Origin: Ignavibacteriaceae bacterium
Lineage (GTDB): Bacteria > Bacteroidota > Ignavibacteria > Ignavibacteriales > Ignavibacteriaceae
DNA: 64,000 nucleotides
Direction: 5' to 3'
Assembly: GCA_013360295.1 (NCBI GenBank)
Contig: JABWCL010000005.1
Coordinates: 62,001 to 126,000 of the forward strand
The notes beneath the pieces are model-generated. The model was not told the DNA's origin. It saw only the letters and a list, made by a program, of their open reading frames with translations, and made no database searches. Of this stretch, positions 10,332 to 20,200 are shown piece by piece. The position numbers were made by a program, and so were the translations under genes. Positions within the stretch are counted from its first letter, which is position 1. Every line of letters starts with the position of its first letter.

Positions 10332-12374
10332 TTATCGGATATCGTAGTACATCGGGGGCATTTTTGTTTTATCTTTATTATCACGCAGATAATAATTGAA
10401 CCAGTCCATCGTCCTCACAACGTAATCAAGACGGGAGGTGTTTTTACGGTTCCCGTGCCCTTCACCCGGATAGAAAACCAGCCTTACGGGAGCCTTGCCG
10501 TGTAGTTTCAGCGAGCGGTATAATTCCACGCTCTGAAGCGGCGGAACCCTAGGATCTTCTTTACCGTGCAGAATGAGTGTGGGCGTCTTCGCGTTCGGCG
10601 CGTATTTAACAGGGCTGCGGTCAAGATAAAGTTCAAAATTTTCGTGCGGCCAGATTCCCCAGTGTACATAATAATCTTCGTAAGGAATATCCGTGGTAAG
10701 CGCTTTTGATATCTGATTGCTTACTCCAACAAATACCACCGACGCGGCAAACCTGTCGGTGTACCTTGTCGCGCCCCAGGCTGAAAAGTATCCACCGTAC
10801 GACCCGCCGCCGATACCAACGCGGTTTTTATCAACCTTGCCTTCGCTGATAAGGAGGTCTATTCCGTCTATTACATCTTCAAATTCTTTACCGACAAGAT
10901 CACCCCTGTCAGCTTTCGCGTAATCAACGCCCCTGCCGGAACTGGCGCGGTAATTAGGGAAGAAAATAAAGTAACCTTCACCCGCGGCTATCTGCCCCCA
11001 GGTTCCATAACCTGTAAGCCAGCCGTTTGATACACACGCTTCGGGACCGCCGTGGATATAAGTGATCAGCGGGTAGCTTTTCCCGGAGGAGTAGTCCGCG
11101 GGATACATTAATACGCCTTCGATCGTCCAGCCATCGCGTGACTTATAGGAAATTTTTTCCTGCCTGCCGAATTTAATATCCTTGAGAAAAGGATTGTGAT
11201 CAGTAAGTTTTTCCGTCGATTTACTTTTCACGTCGAATAAAATCAGTTCGGACGGATGCGCGGCTGAATTCCCAAGGAGCAGTATCTTGGTATCAGCAAG
11301 TTTAAATGCGGGGAAAATATACTTGCCGCCGGCAAAAACCAGGTCACGTTTTTTACCGTCGAGTGATACACTCCTGAGCGTATGATCAACGCTCTCTTCG
11401 GAAGAATAGATGACGGTGTTATCGTCAAGCCAGTCAACTCCCGTAACGGAGCCTTCGAAATTAAGGGTATAATTTGTAAGGCTGGTGAAAGGCTTATAGT
11501 TATCAGCGGACGCGACAAAAAGTGACCCGCTTACCGGATCATTTATATCCACTCCGGCTACGAAAGCCAGGTGCTTACCGTCGGGACTCCACGCCATATC
11601 GCTTACCTTACCGGGGTTTTCCGCGAGAAGTTTCTTTTCTCCCGTTTCGGTATTTACGGAAAAAATCTTCTTGAACATATAAGAATCGTCAACTAAATTT
11701 TTTTCGGCGATCTGGCAGGCAGCGAATTTGCCATCCGCGCTCAGGACAAAGCTGAAAACCGATTCATTTTTTGTAAGCGGCTTGACTTCCTTGGTAGAAA
11801 TATCATAAGAATAAAGAGTGATATTTTCGTACTCTTCTTCGAAAATCTCCGCATCAAATCCGCGGTTCAGGTAATCTTCCTTCTCCGGGAAACGTTTTTC
11901 ACCCGCGGTGTATATTATTTTCTTACCGTCCGGTGAAAGGGTGAAGTTCTGGATCGGGGTCTTAAAATCGGTAACAACTGACGGTTCTCCCCCCTGAACG
12001 GAAATAAAATAGATCTGCGGAGCGCCGGAGGTTGCGAGCCTTGCCCGGAATGCAACTTGTTTTGATCCCGGCACCCATTGAATTGTGGAAACATTAACTT
12101 TGCCTGTCAGGAGTTCTGATGTCTTCTTTGAGTTGAGGTCATATAAATATAACTCCCTGTAGTCGCCTCCCGGTTTATCGGTAAGCGGACGGGGAGTATT
12201 GACCGCGAAAGCAATGTACTTGTTGTCCGGTGAAACGGCTGCTTCGGCAACCTGCCTTAATTTCAGCAGATCATGGTAGTCAAAAACTCTGGATTGCGCC
12301 GATAAAACAATGTTTATGGCGAATAAAAGAAATAATAGTATGTGTCCCGTGCGATGGTGTGACCGGTAAATCAT
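10332..12374 (-). CDS. Secreted S9 family peptidase (prolyl oligopeptidase type)
   Basis: A 680-residue serine peptidase of family S9, probably exported: the N-terminus has a hydrophobic signal (HILLFLLFAINIVLS) followed by AQS. Residues 30-410 form a beta-propeller with repeated SPDGKxI(A/I)-type blades (SPDNKYIAF, SPDGKKIIY, SPDGKHLAF). The C-terminal alpha/beta-hydrolase domain has the nucleophile in GGGSYGGY (Ser about 525), Asp in HGKEDPRVPP and His in GEGHGNR. It probably releases acyl-amino acids or dipeptides from peptides in the periplasm. It is monocistronic, with its own terminator. Confidence 0.92.
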   Translation of the reverse strand: MIYRSHHRTGHILLFLLFAINIVLSAQSRVFDYHDLLKLRQVAEAAVSPDNKYIAFAVNTPRPLTDKPGGDYRELYLYDLNSKKTSELLTGKVNVSTIQWVPGSKQVAFRARLATSGAPQIYFISVQGGEPSVVTDFKTPIQNFTLSPDGKKIIYTAGEKRFPEKEDYLNRGFDAEIFEEEYENITLYSYDISTKEVKPLTKNESVFSFVLSADGKFAACQIAEKNLVDDSYMFKKIFSVNTETGEKKLLAENPGKVSDMAWSPDGKHLAFVAGVDINDPVSGSLFVASADNYKPFTSLTNYTLNFEGSVTGVDWLDDNTVIYSSEESVDHTLRSVSLDGKKRDLVFAGGKYIFPAFKLADTKILLLGNSAAHPSELILFDVKSKSTEKLTDHNPFLKDIKFGRQEKISYKSRDGWTIEGVLMYPADYSSGKSYPLITYIHGGPEACVSNGWLTGYGTWGQIAAGEGYFIFFPNYRASSGRGVDYAKADRGDLVGKEFEDVIDGIDLLISEGKVDKNRVGIGGGSYGGYFSAWGATRYTDRFAASVVFVGVSNQISKALTTDIPYEDYYVHWGIWPHENFELYLDRSPVKYAPNAKTPTLILHGKEDPRVPPLQSVELYRSLKLHGKAPVRLVFYPGEGHGNRKNTSRLDYVVRTMDWFNYYLRDNKDKTKMPPMYYDIR

Positions 12375-12439
12375 TATTGTTCCTCTTTTAGTGAAATGAA
12401 AGTGAAATAAATCTTAATCTAAGAAAAAAAATGTTGTAA

Positions 12440-12550
12440 GTCGAGGCAAACCGGCCTGTTATACCCAACCGGGATGATTTTTCGGTTGGGAGGTTTGGTG
12501 ACCATCGTCACATTACACCTGTTCGGAGGTGTATTTGTAACCTGTGACAT
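12440..12550 (+). promoter_or_regulatory. Hairpin-rich intergenic leader, possible RNA switch
   Basis: Three consecutive stems can be drawn. CCCAACCG (12464) pairs with CGGTTGGG (12483) inside an outer CAAACC/GGTTTG pair. GTGAC (12498) pairs with GTCAC (12507). ACACCT (12515) pairs with AGGTGT (12527). GTCACA (12507) can instead pair with TGTGAC (12543), which would exclude the middle stem. It lies upstream of the plus-strand gene at 12600 and, in reverse, upstream of the S9 peptidase. I do not recognise a known riboswitch class. Confidence 0.4.
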
Positions 12551-12599
12551 AACGGAGGTGTGGCGAATAGTCTATATTGACTTCAGAGAAAGCTGAATT

Positions 12600-13019
12600 A
12601 TGAAAGCCCTGAACAAATATTTTGATAATTATATTGACGTTATGATCGCCGCGGTCGAAAGAGTGCTGGCAATGGAGAATTGCTGCCGCGCGGATATGAT
12701 GAAGATCAGACTTCTGCTTAGCGAGTTTCAGCTCAATATTGAGGGGGATCACCGCTTTAGTACAATTATCAAGAATAGAGTGGCGTCACTGGAATTACAG
12801 TATATGGAACTTGATTCGCTGATGGCAGGGGAGAAGATATTCGGCTTTTTTCATTCTGAAGAAGAGAGGATCAGCGCGAAGGAGAACAGAGCGGTGAAAC
12901 TGCTCCTGAAGAATTTTAACGAAGAACTTCATTCGCTGAGGATCTTCGCGAAGCACTGCGACATCGCCCGCCCAAAAGAGAAACTAACCACCCGCTATCT
13001 GCGCTTCGCTTCGTTTTGA
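12600..13019 (+). CDS. Hypothetical helical protein, 139 aa
   Basis: I do not recognise this protein. It is predicted almost wholly alpha-helical and charged, with no signal peptide or membrane segment. It contains a Cys-Cys pair near residue 29 and one Cys near residue 120. A helical hairpin is suggested by the regular heptad-like leucines in residues 35-110. Codon use looks like that of neighbouring host genes. No strong ribosome site precedes the ATG, which is common in this group. It stands alone between divergent and convergent neighbours, behind the structured leader. Confidence 0.55.
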   Translation: MKALNKYFDNYIDVMIAAVERVLAMENCCRADMMKIRLLLSEFQLNIEGDHRFSTIIKNRVASLELQYMELDSLMAGEKIFGFFHSEEERISAKENRAVKLLLKNFNEELHSLRIFAKHCDIARPKEKLTTRYLRFASF

Positions 13020-13141
13020 GAATTAAAAATTCAGAATGAAGAATTATTCTTTGTCTGAATAATCCTAATTTTCTTTTATAAGATAACTGACACTGTAACT
13101 GACACTGATACAGTTACTGAAACTACTTTTGTGAACTTTGA

Positions 13142-13531
13142 TCATTGAAGCAGGGCTGTGACTTCAATCTCGACGAGCATATCAGGATCAATCAAGGACT
13201 TTACTTCAACCATAGTTGATGCGGGTTTAATGGTCCCGAAAAATTCCCCGTGGGCGCGGGCTACTTCCTCCCAGGTATGCGCAATCTCCACGACATATAT
13301 TCGAGTACGGATTACATCTTCCAGTCCCGCGCCGGCTTCCTGCAAGGCTTTCTGAATTTTCTCAATTATGAATCTTGCCTGAAGGTACGCGTTACCGGGA
13401 GCGACAACCCCCTTTTCATCCACTGCCGCGGTTCCTGATACCTCTATAAGATTACCAATACGCACCGCCCGGCTATAGCCAACGATATCCTCCCATTTAG
13501 CGCCGGACGAGATTAGTTTTCTTTCCTGCAT
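13142..13531 (-). CDS. ridA: RidA family enamine/imine deaminase
   Basis: A 129-residue member of the RidA/YjgF/UK114 family, which hydrolyses reactive enamine/imine intermediates of amino-acid enzymes. The N-terminal half has the family pattern (VEVSGTAAVDEKG) and the C-terminal half the RTRIYV...STMVEV pattern, with the conserved substrate-carboxylate-binding Arg in RTRIYV. Most RidA proteins form trimers. The start lies one base after the nadA stop (TGATATG), so the two are translationally coupled; see the nadA entry. Confidence 0.88.
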   Translation of the reverse strand: MQERKLISSGAKWEDIVGYSRAVRIGNLIEVSGTAAVDEKGVVAPGNAYLQARFIIEKIQKALQEAGAGLEDVIRTRIYVVEIAHTWEEVARAHGEFFGTIKPASTMVEVKSLIDPDMLVEIEVTALLQ

Positions 13532-13532
13532 A

Positions 13533-14483
13533 TCAGCTCATCTGAAGCATTTTTTCAAGCGGTGCAAGAGCACGCAGGCGAAGATCATCACTCATCTCAA
13601 TTTGCGGGGAGAGATTCTTCATACAAAGGTAGAGTTTTTCCATAGTGTTTAGTTTCATATGGGGACAATTATTGCAGGCGCAACTATCATCCTGAGCCGG
13701 GGCAGCGATGAAAGTCTTGTTTGGCTGTGATTTCTGCATTTGGTGGATTATTCCGGGTTCCGTCGCCACGATGTAGGCGGAGGAAGTGTCGTCTTTCACG
13801 TATTGCAGCAGCCGGCTTGTTGAACCGATGTAATCGGCGTGCTGCAGCAATACTTCTTCACACTCAGGGTGGGCGATCAGTTTTGCCTCAGGGTGCTGCA
13901 GTTTCAGCTTTAATATTTTTTCTTCGCTGAATGCTTCGTGAACGATGCAGGCGCCGTCCCAGATAAGCATATCCCTGCCCGTGGTTTTGGCTATATACCT
14001 TCCGAGATTTTTATCGGGGGAGAAAAGGATAGGCTGGCTTTCCGGAATCTGCCTGATTAGTTTTTCTGCATTGCTTGATGTGCAGATAATATCGCTCAGA
14101 GCCTTTACCTCGGCAGAGCAGTTGATGTATGTGATCGCAAGATGGTCAGGGTGCTGACGGCGGAATTCCGCGAACTTATCCGGGGGGCAGCTATCCGAGA
14201 GAGAACAACCCGCTTGCATATCCGGAATAACGACCGTTTTCTCAGGGTTTAGAATTTTCGCGGTTTCAGCCATAAAGTGTACCCCGCAGAAAACAATCAC
14301 ATCAGCAGTGGTGGTCTTAGCTTTTTTGGCTAATTCCAGGCTGTCCCCGATAAAATCAGCTACGTCCTGTATTTCTGATTCCTGATAATAGTGCGCCAGG
14401 ATTACGGCGTTTAGCTCTTTCTTTAATTTTAGAATTTCATCTTCCAGTTGCTTTTTGGTCAAATTCATCGTTTCTGTTGTCAT
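13533..14483 (-). CDS. nadA: Quinolinate synthase (type with C-terminal 4Fe-4S cysteines)
   Basis: NadA condenses iminoaspartate with dihydroxyacetone phosphate to quinolinate for NAD synthesis, using a 4Fe-4S cluster. The conserved AHYYQ motif, [10 protein letters not shown] (first cluster Cys) and CTSSNA (second) are all present; the third Cys lies in the C-terminal CACNNCPHM segment. The reading frame extends 14 codons upstream, but I chose the ATG giving [11 protein letters not shown] because the extension is not family-like. nadB and nadC are not in the window. The overlap with ridA suggests that imine chemistry is handled jointly (inference). Confidence 0.93.
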   Translation of the reverse strand: MTTETMNLTKKQLEDEILKLKKELNAVILAHYYQESEIQDVADFIGDSLELAKKAKTTTADVIVFCGVHFMAETAKILNPEKTVVIPDMQAGCSLSDSCPPDKFAEFRRQHPDHLAITYINCSAEVKALSDIICTSSNAEKLIRQIPESQPILFSPDKNLGRYIAKTTGRDMLIWDGACIVHEAFSEEKILKLKLQHPEAKLIAHPECEEVLLQHADYIGSTSRLLQYVKDDTSSAYIVATEPGIIHQMQKSQPNKTFIAAPAQDDSCACNNCPHMKLNTMEKLYLCMKNLSPQIEMSDDLRLRALAPLEKMLQMS

Positions 14484-14604
14484 AGTTCGTATTTTCTGGC
14501 TATAATAGTAAATTTTTATTATCAAATATGGAAAAAAATTCTCACTTATAGTAATTTTTAAGCGACAGGGGCGAAAAATCTTCCAAAAACGCAGTTTATT
14601 GCGA

Positions 14605-14620
14605 TGGCACGGAATTTGTT
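14605..14620 (+). promoter_or_regulatory. Sigma-54 (-24/-12) promoter
   Basis: The sequence TGGCACGGAATTTGTT matches the RpoN consensus (TGGCACG-N4-TTGC[A/T]) except for GT in place of GC at -12. The GG and GT elements are separated by exactly ten bases. Predicted start of transcription is about 14631. No enhancer-binding site is obvious in the 80 bp upstream, and no activator gene is nearby. Confidence 0.72.
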
Positions 14621-14630
14621 AATATTAGAG

Positions 14631-14726
14631 TGAAACGGAGCAAATGTTTCAAACATAGCACCCCCTCCTTATAGTAACACACATAACTGTCGTGGTCACG
14701 CCCTCTTCCACGACAGTTTTCTTTTT
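14631..14726 (+). ncRNA. Candidate sigma-54-dependent small RNA with anti-SD motif
   Basis: A transcript from the sigma-54 promoter would run about 95 nt to a textbook terminator and contains no reasonable ORF. It would have a small 5' hairpin (ATGTTT-C-AAACAT, 14644-14656), then an unpaired stretch with CACCCCCTCCTT (14659-14670), then the terminator stem AACTGTCGTGG/CCACGACAGTT (14685-14718) followed by TTCTTTTT. The C/U-rich stretch is complementary to strong Shine-Dalgarno sequences (AAGGAGGGGG), and the terminator loop holds a second C/U-rich run (CCCTCTT). CU-rich loops that block ribosome binding are known from Gram-positive regulatory RNAs. Function here is inference. Confidence 0.6.
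14685..14726 (+). terminator. Strong intrinsic terminator of the candidate small RNA
   Basis: A perfect 11-bp stem (AACTGTCGTGG with CCACGACAGTT) has a 12-base loop and a TTCTTTTT tail on the plus strand. No plus-strand ORF lies between nadA's start region and this terminator, which is the main reason to propose an RNA gene here. Confidence 0.85.
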
Positions 14727-14820
14727 AAAGAGTTCCTTCCACTTTTTTCTTTCAGGATTTCCGCCGACTGGTTAAAATTGATGATATTAATTTATTTTTC
14801 TCTACAAAGGAGAATTAAGG

Positions 14821-16377
14821 ATGACCTCAGCGGTTATCAACAGGATGATCTATGGTAATTCTTATGCCGGAAATATCGCTCCCTCCGTGGCAGTTTTCAG
14901 TAAATCCGGAACAGCTGCATTCTTCACCGAAGCGCTGAAGCAGGAAATACTTTTATGCGTGAGCGCGCTCGATCTTATGCCCGGCCGTGATCTTATCCGC
15001 AAAACCGAGCTTGCCTCCGAACTCCGGGAAAGAATCAAGAGGCTGAATGAAATGCAATCCCACCCCTTCCAGGATTATGCCGATGAGCTAATGATCGACC
15101 TTACCGTGCCGAGATGGTTATACCGGCAGGCTTTCACAGGAACTGATACTTACACTGAACAACTCAAACTGAACCGTTCAAAAGAAGTGAATGAGAAAAT
15201 AGGCAGCTGCCTGATTGATTATCACAATGGCAATATTGAAAATGCAGGAAGAGGATTTGCCGAACTCGCGGAGGAGAGGGGGGCTGATTACCAGGTGCTT
15301 CTTAACGCGGGGATCTTTGCCGTGATAGCCGGTGACCTTCAGCGGGCGACAGACTATTTCAGGATGGCGGATCAGATGTGCAGCAGCCCTGACGGGATAG
15401 TTAGGGGGCGGCCTTTCTGGCTTCTCTCCCGGCTGAACTATGCGACGGAAAATTTCCCTTTAGCGCTTGAATATTCGGAGCTTTCATTAAAAAGGAACTC
15501 TTCTCCCCGCCATCGGTACCGGCGTGTAGTTAATCTCTACTTTTGCGGTTTTGTTGAGAAAGCTGTATACGAATTAGCGTCGGTACTCGAGGACAATCCT
15601 AAACTGAGACTGACCGCGCTTACTGATCCTGATATAGTTCCCTCGTCTGCCATCTTCTTTCCAGTAATTGATGATCTGGTAAACCGTGAGCAGTCTGAGA
15701 TAACAAGACTGAGGAGAGAAGTTGCAGAGCGTATAAAAGATCCGATGTCCGGATTACCGGAAAATGATGTTAAACTGATTGAAGGTGTGCTGCTAAGAGA
15801 ATCGGAGAAGGATAGCGTATTTTACCCTGATATTATTAATGAAAGAATAATGATGCTAGATGGCTGCAGGAAACTGTGTTCATCCGTCAACGACTGTGAA
15901 CTGCTTGAGAAAGAAAAAAGCGAGACTGAAAAAGATTATCAGAGGTATAACCGGCTATCGGATGAGGAAAAGGCGCGAATGAATTTTTTCTACCGCTATT
16001 TCCCTGTGCGTGATATAAAGTGGTTTATTGGGAACTGGTTCTTTACAATATTTTTTTCTGTACTAAGTCTAAGTTATTTGTACGTGAATTTACCGGTTTA
16101 TATTAAAAGGTTTAACGAAGGGGAGTCAATAATTTCTCAGGCAGAGTTTTTAGCAATTCTGTTTTTGGGAGTGGGAGTGGTATTTATTCTGCCTATGCTT
16201 AACTGGATCAAGAACCGGCTTTCTGAAGCAGAAGACCCTTCGCCTGATAAATCATTCAACAGCAGTAAAGCTAATCTCTTACAGGAAGATATGAAAATTG
16301 TAACCGGCAGAATAGATGCCCACGAGAAGAATGTAGCGGAACTGCGCGCGAGCTTGTTAAAGTGGAAGAACGGGTAA
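14821..16377 (+). CDS. TPR-like protein with two C-terminal membrane segments
   Basis: 518 residues of unknown function. Residues 120-275 look like tetratricopeptide-type helical repeats (for example GSCLIDYHNGNIENAGRGF, then GIFAVIAGDLQRATDYF, then YATENFPLALEYSELSL). Two membrane segments follow at about 402-422 (WFFTIFFSVLSLSYLYV) and 440-460 (FLAILFLGVGVVFILPML), then a short coiled-coil tail. A good ribosome site (AAGGAG) lies 11 bp before the ATG. No family name is offered. The large helical domain would face the cytoplasm if the absence of a signal peptide is taken at face value. Confidence 0.75.
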   Translation: MTSAVINRMIYGNSYAGNIAPSVAVFSKSGTAAFFTEALKQEILLCVSALDLMPGRDLIRKTELASELRERIKRLNEMQSHPFQDYADELMIDLTVPRWLYRQAFTGTDTYTEQLKLNRSKEVNEKIGSCLIDYHNGNIENAGRGFAELAEERGADYQVLLNAGIFAVIAGDLQRATDYFRMADQMCSSPDGIVRGRPFWLLSRLNYATENFPLALEYSELSLKRNSSPRHRYRRVVNLYFCGFVEKAVYELASVLEDNPKLRLTALTDPDIVPSSAIFFPVIDDLVNREQSEITRLRREVAERIKDPMSGLPENDVKLIEGVLLRESEKDSVFYPDIINERIMMLDGCRKLCSSVNDCELLEKEKSETEKDYQRYNRLSDEEKARMNFFYRYFPVRDIKWFIGNWFFTIFFSVLSLSYLYVNLPVYIKRFNEGESIISQAEFLAILFLGVGVVFILPMLNWIKNRLSEAEDPSPDKSFNSSKANLLQEDMKIVTGRIDAHEKNVAELRASLLKWKNG

Positions 16378-16646
16378 ACGCGAACTCAATCACCGGGACT
16401 GTAAAAAATTAGTTCAGGTGGAGCGGGGCAATTGGAATGTAAGATTCTTTGTGGCTTTAGAGTTGCTTTTTCAAATTTTGTTAAAACCATACAAGGTTTT
16501 GATAAGTTACATTAACTATGACAATTTATACTTAAACTTATTAGGTTTTCTTTTATTAAGGAGATGTTTAATAAAGTTGGCGCAGCAGGTTTTGTTGGCA
16601 TCAGGGTGAGTTTGGACTATTTGGGCGGGAGATCTATGAAACGATA

Positions 16647-17231
16647 TTAAAGTATTTCAATATCGTACTTTGACAGTAGTCCTGATAATTGATTTGAAGA
16701 AAATCTGGCTTTCTTTAGTTTGTTTTTTTCAGGGTCAATCGTGAAACCAAATGATGAGGTTAAGTCGCATTTTTCAAGGATTGAGAGGTCGAAGATGGAA
16801 CGAGTCAGGTCGCAGCCTTCGAAGACTGAACCGGAAAGATCAGCTTCGGTAAAATCGGTTTCAATTAACTCACAGCCTTTGAATATGGTTTTCCTTATTC
16901 TCATTTTGTAAAATGATGCCTGTTCAAGTCTGCATTTGTGAAAGGAAACGGAGAACCCGAATTCAGAGCAGTTATCGAATCTGAATCCTGTTAATTTACA
17001 GTCTGTAAATTTCACATTACGAAAAACTGACAGATCCGGGCGAGCGAGGCTGAGGTTGCAGCCAGAAAAGGAACAGTCAACAAATACAATTTCACTAAGG
17101 GCGGAACCTGAAAAATCGCAGTTTTCAAAAACGCAAAGCTCATATTCACCTTGCGGGAGCCGGTTTTTCGTGTAATCTTTTTTACTAAATTTCTTTTCAG
17201 AAAAATAGGGCTGTTCTTCCGCCCGCCTCAT
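16647..17231 (-). CDS. Pentapeptide-repeat protein
   Basis: 194 residues made largely of A(D/N)LXX-like pentapeptides that fold as a right-handed quadrilateral beta-helix: [43 protein letters not shown]. The repeats run from about residue 30 to 165. Such proteins act as structural scaffolds, and some (Qnr, MfpA) mimic DNA and bind gyrase, but no sequence feature points to gyrase here. Its ATG overlaps the metH stop by four bases, so it is co-translated with methionine synthase. The link to methionine metabolism is unexplained. Confidence 0.88.
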   Translation of the reverse strand: MRRAEEQPYFSEKKFSKKDYTKNRLPQGEYELCVFENCDFSGSALSEIVFVDCSFSGCNLSLARPDLSVFRNVKFTDCKLTGFRFDNCSEFGFSVSFHKCRLEQASFYKMRIRKTIFKGCELIETDFTEADLSGSVFEGCDLTRSIFDLSILEKCDLTSSFGFTIDPEKNKLKKARFSSNQLSGLLSKYDIEIL

Positions 17232-20200
17232 TCGCCGCCGTCATAGTTCAGTACATACGCCAGCCACTTTTCAAGCTCCGCGATGCTCATTCCTTTTCTC
17301 CGGTGATAGTCAACCACCTGATCTTTACTCAGCTTACCAACCGTAAAATATTTCGCTTCCGGATGCGCGAGATAGTATCCGCATACAGATGCAGCCGGGT
17401 TCATAGCAAGGCTTTCGGTTAATGAAATTCCGGTATTTTCTGTTACTTCCAGAAGATCGAATATTGTCCATTTTTCCGTGTGGTCGGGACAAGCCGAATA
17501 ACCCGGAGCGGGACGAATACCAGTGTAGTTTTCACTGATCAGTTCTTCATTTGTTAAAGCCTCGTCCGCTGCGTATCCCCAGAACTCTTTCCTTACTCTC
17601 TCGTGGAGATGTTCGGCAAATGCCTCCGCGAATCTGTCGGCGAGCGCTTTCAGCATAATTGAAGAATAATCGTCGTGATCCTTTTCATAAGAAGCGATGA
17701 GCGGTTCTATATTTATTCCGGCCGTTACGGCAAACGCGCCGATATAGTCATTCACTCCGCTCTCTTTTGGCGCTATAAAGTCAGCAAGGGAATAGTTCGG
17801 CTGACCTTCTACTTTTTGTATCTGCTGCCGGAGCATATGGAATTCGGTGATAATTCCTTTGCGCGATTCATCGCTGTATATTTCGATATCATCACAGTTA
17901 ACAGTGTTCGCGGGGAAGATTCCGTATACGCCATTAGCTTTAAGGATATTCTCGCTGACAAGTTTATCAAGCATCTTATTCGCGTCATCGAATAACCGCA
18001 ATGCTTCCTTTCCGTATTTCGGATCTTCAAGTATAGCAGGGTACTTCCCTTTAAGTTCCCACGTAAGGAAGAACGGAGTCCAGTCAATGTACTTTCGCAG
18101 TGTCGCGAGAGAGTAGTCCTTCAGCACGTGTACGCCTGTTTTCTTCGGAGGTTTAATCGTACCGGTTTTCCAGTCATACTTAAACCTGTTCTTTCTCGCG
18201 TCTTCAATACTGACCAGCTTTTTATTATCAGATTTCTTTCTGTGGTCATCTCGTATCTTATCATATTCTTCTTTAATCGCGGCTGTATACGCGGGTTTAG
18301 AATCTTTGTTCAGTAAGCTGCCTGCGACTGTAACGCTGCGTGACGCGTCAAGCACATGAATGACCGGCTCGCTGTAGTTAGGCGCGATTTTAACAGCCGT
18401 GTGGATGCGGGAAGTTGTCGCGCCACCGATAAGAAGCGGCACCTTTAAGCCGTTCCGTTCCATCTCTTTTGCAACGTGGCACATCTCATCAAGCGAGGGG
18501 GTAATCAGTCCGCTCAACCCTATAATGTCAACTTCTTCCTCGATCGCCGTCTGTATAATTCTTTCAGCGGGGACCATCACTCCGATATCAATTACCTTAT
18601 AATTATTACAACCAAGAACAACGCCTACAATATTTTTACCGATATCGTGAACATCTCCCTTAACTGTAGCGAGCAGGATTCTGCCCGCGTCACTTGGTGC
18701 GCCGGAAGCTTTTTCCGCTTCAATGTATGGAATAAGATAAGCCACGGATTTTTTCATCACACGCGCGCTTTTCACAACCTGGGGGAGGAACATCTTTCCC
18801 GCGCCGAAAAGATCACCGACAACATTCATCCCCGACATTAGCGGCCCTTCAATAACCTGCAGCGGCGCCGGATATTTTTTTCTGGCCTCCTCGGTATCTT
18901 CATCGATATGATCAATAATTCCTTTTATCAGAGCGTGCTTTAGCCTCTCTTCGACCGGCCAGGAACGCCATTCATCCGCAACCGCTTCTGACTTTGCCTT
19001 TCCCTTAACATTTTCAGCGAAAGTGATCAGCCTTTCGGTCGCGTCGTTCCTTCTGTTAAGCAGTACATCCTCAACCAGCGTCCTTAACTCAGGATCAATC
19101 TCTTCATAAACGGCAAGCTGACCCGCGTTCACAATTCCCATATCCAAACCTGTCTTTATAGCGTGATAGAGGAACGCGGAGTGCATTGCTTCGCGGACAA
19201 CATCATTGCCTCGGAAGGAGAATGAGATATTGCTGATTCCGCCGCTCACCTTCGCGTAGGGGAGGTTGTTTTTTATCCAGCGCGTTGCTTCTATAAAATC
19301 AACCGCGTAGTTATTATGTTCCTCAATACCTGTGGCAACTGTCAGAATGTTGGGGTCAAAGATTATATCCTGGGGAGGGAATCCGACTTTTTCCGTGAGG
19401 ATTGTATATGCACGCTTACATACTTCCACCCGCCGTTCAAATGAATCAGCCTGTCCCTTTTCATCAAATGCCATTACAATCACGGCAGCGCCGAATTTGA
19501 GCACTTCTTTAGCGTGCTCAATAAATGCCTCTTCACCTTCCTTCAGACTTATGGAGTTAACGATCCCTTTCCCCTGCAGGCATTTTAGTCCCGCGAGAAT
19601 CACGGACCACTTCGATGAGTCGAGCATCACAGGCACCTTTGCGATATCAGGTTCGGCCGCGATCAGGTTCAGGAACCGGGTCATCGCCGCTTCGGAGTCG
19701 AGCATCCCCTCGTCCATATTTATGTCAATCACCTGAGCGCCGTTTTCCACCTGATCTTTCGCGATGCTGAGCGCTTCTTCATAATTTCCGGAAGTGATAA
19801 GCCGCGCGAACTTCCTTGATCCTGTTACGTTTGTCCGTTCGCCTATATTAACGAAATTTGTTTCGGGACGAATGACAAGCGGTTCAAGTCCGCTTAACTT
19901 GAGATATTTATTCCCTTCGGGTATCTTCCTCGGGGGGTAGGTACTTACAAGTTCCGCGACCTTTTTAATATGGGGAGGCGTTGTACCGCAGCAGCCGCCG
20001 ACGATATTCATAAAACCGGCTTCAGCAAAATCCTTTATCTGGAGCGACATCTCATCCGGTGTCTCATCGTATCCACCGAACGCGTTTGGCAGCCCGGCAT
20101 TTGGATAAACGCTGACGAAAAAGGGAGCGAGGCGTGAAAGCTCTTCCAGGAAAGGGCGCATCTGCTTGGCTCCGAGAGAACAGTTCAGCCCTACGGATAT

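Noticed and set aside
16418-16609. 63-codon ORF after the TPR-like gene
   Set aside because: GTG start without a ribosome site, low-complexity AT-rich content and no recognisable domain.
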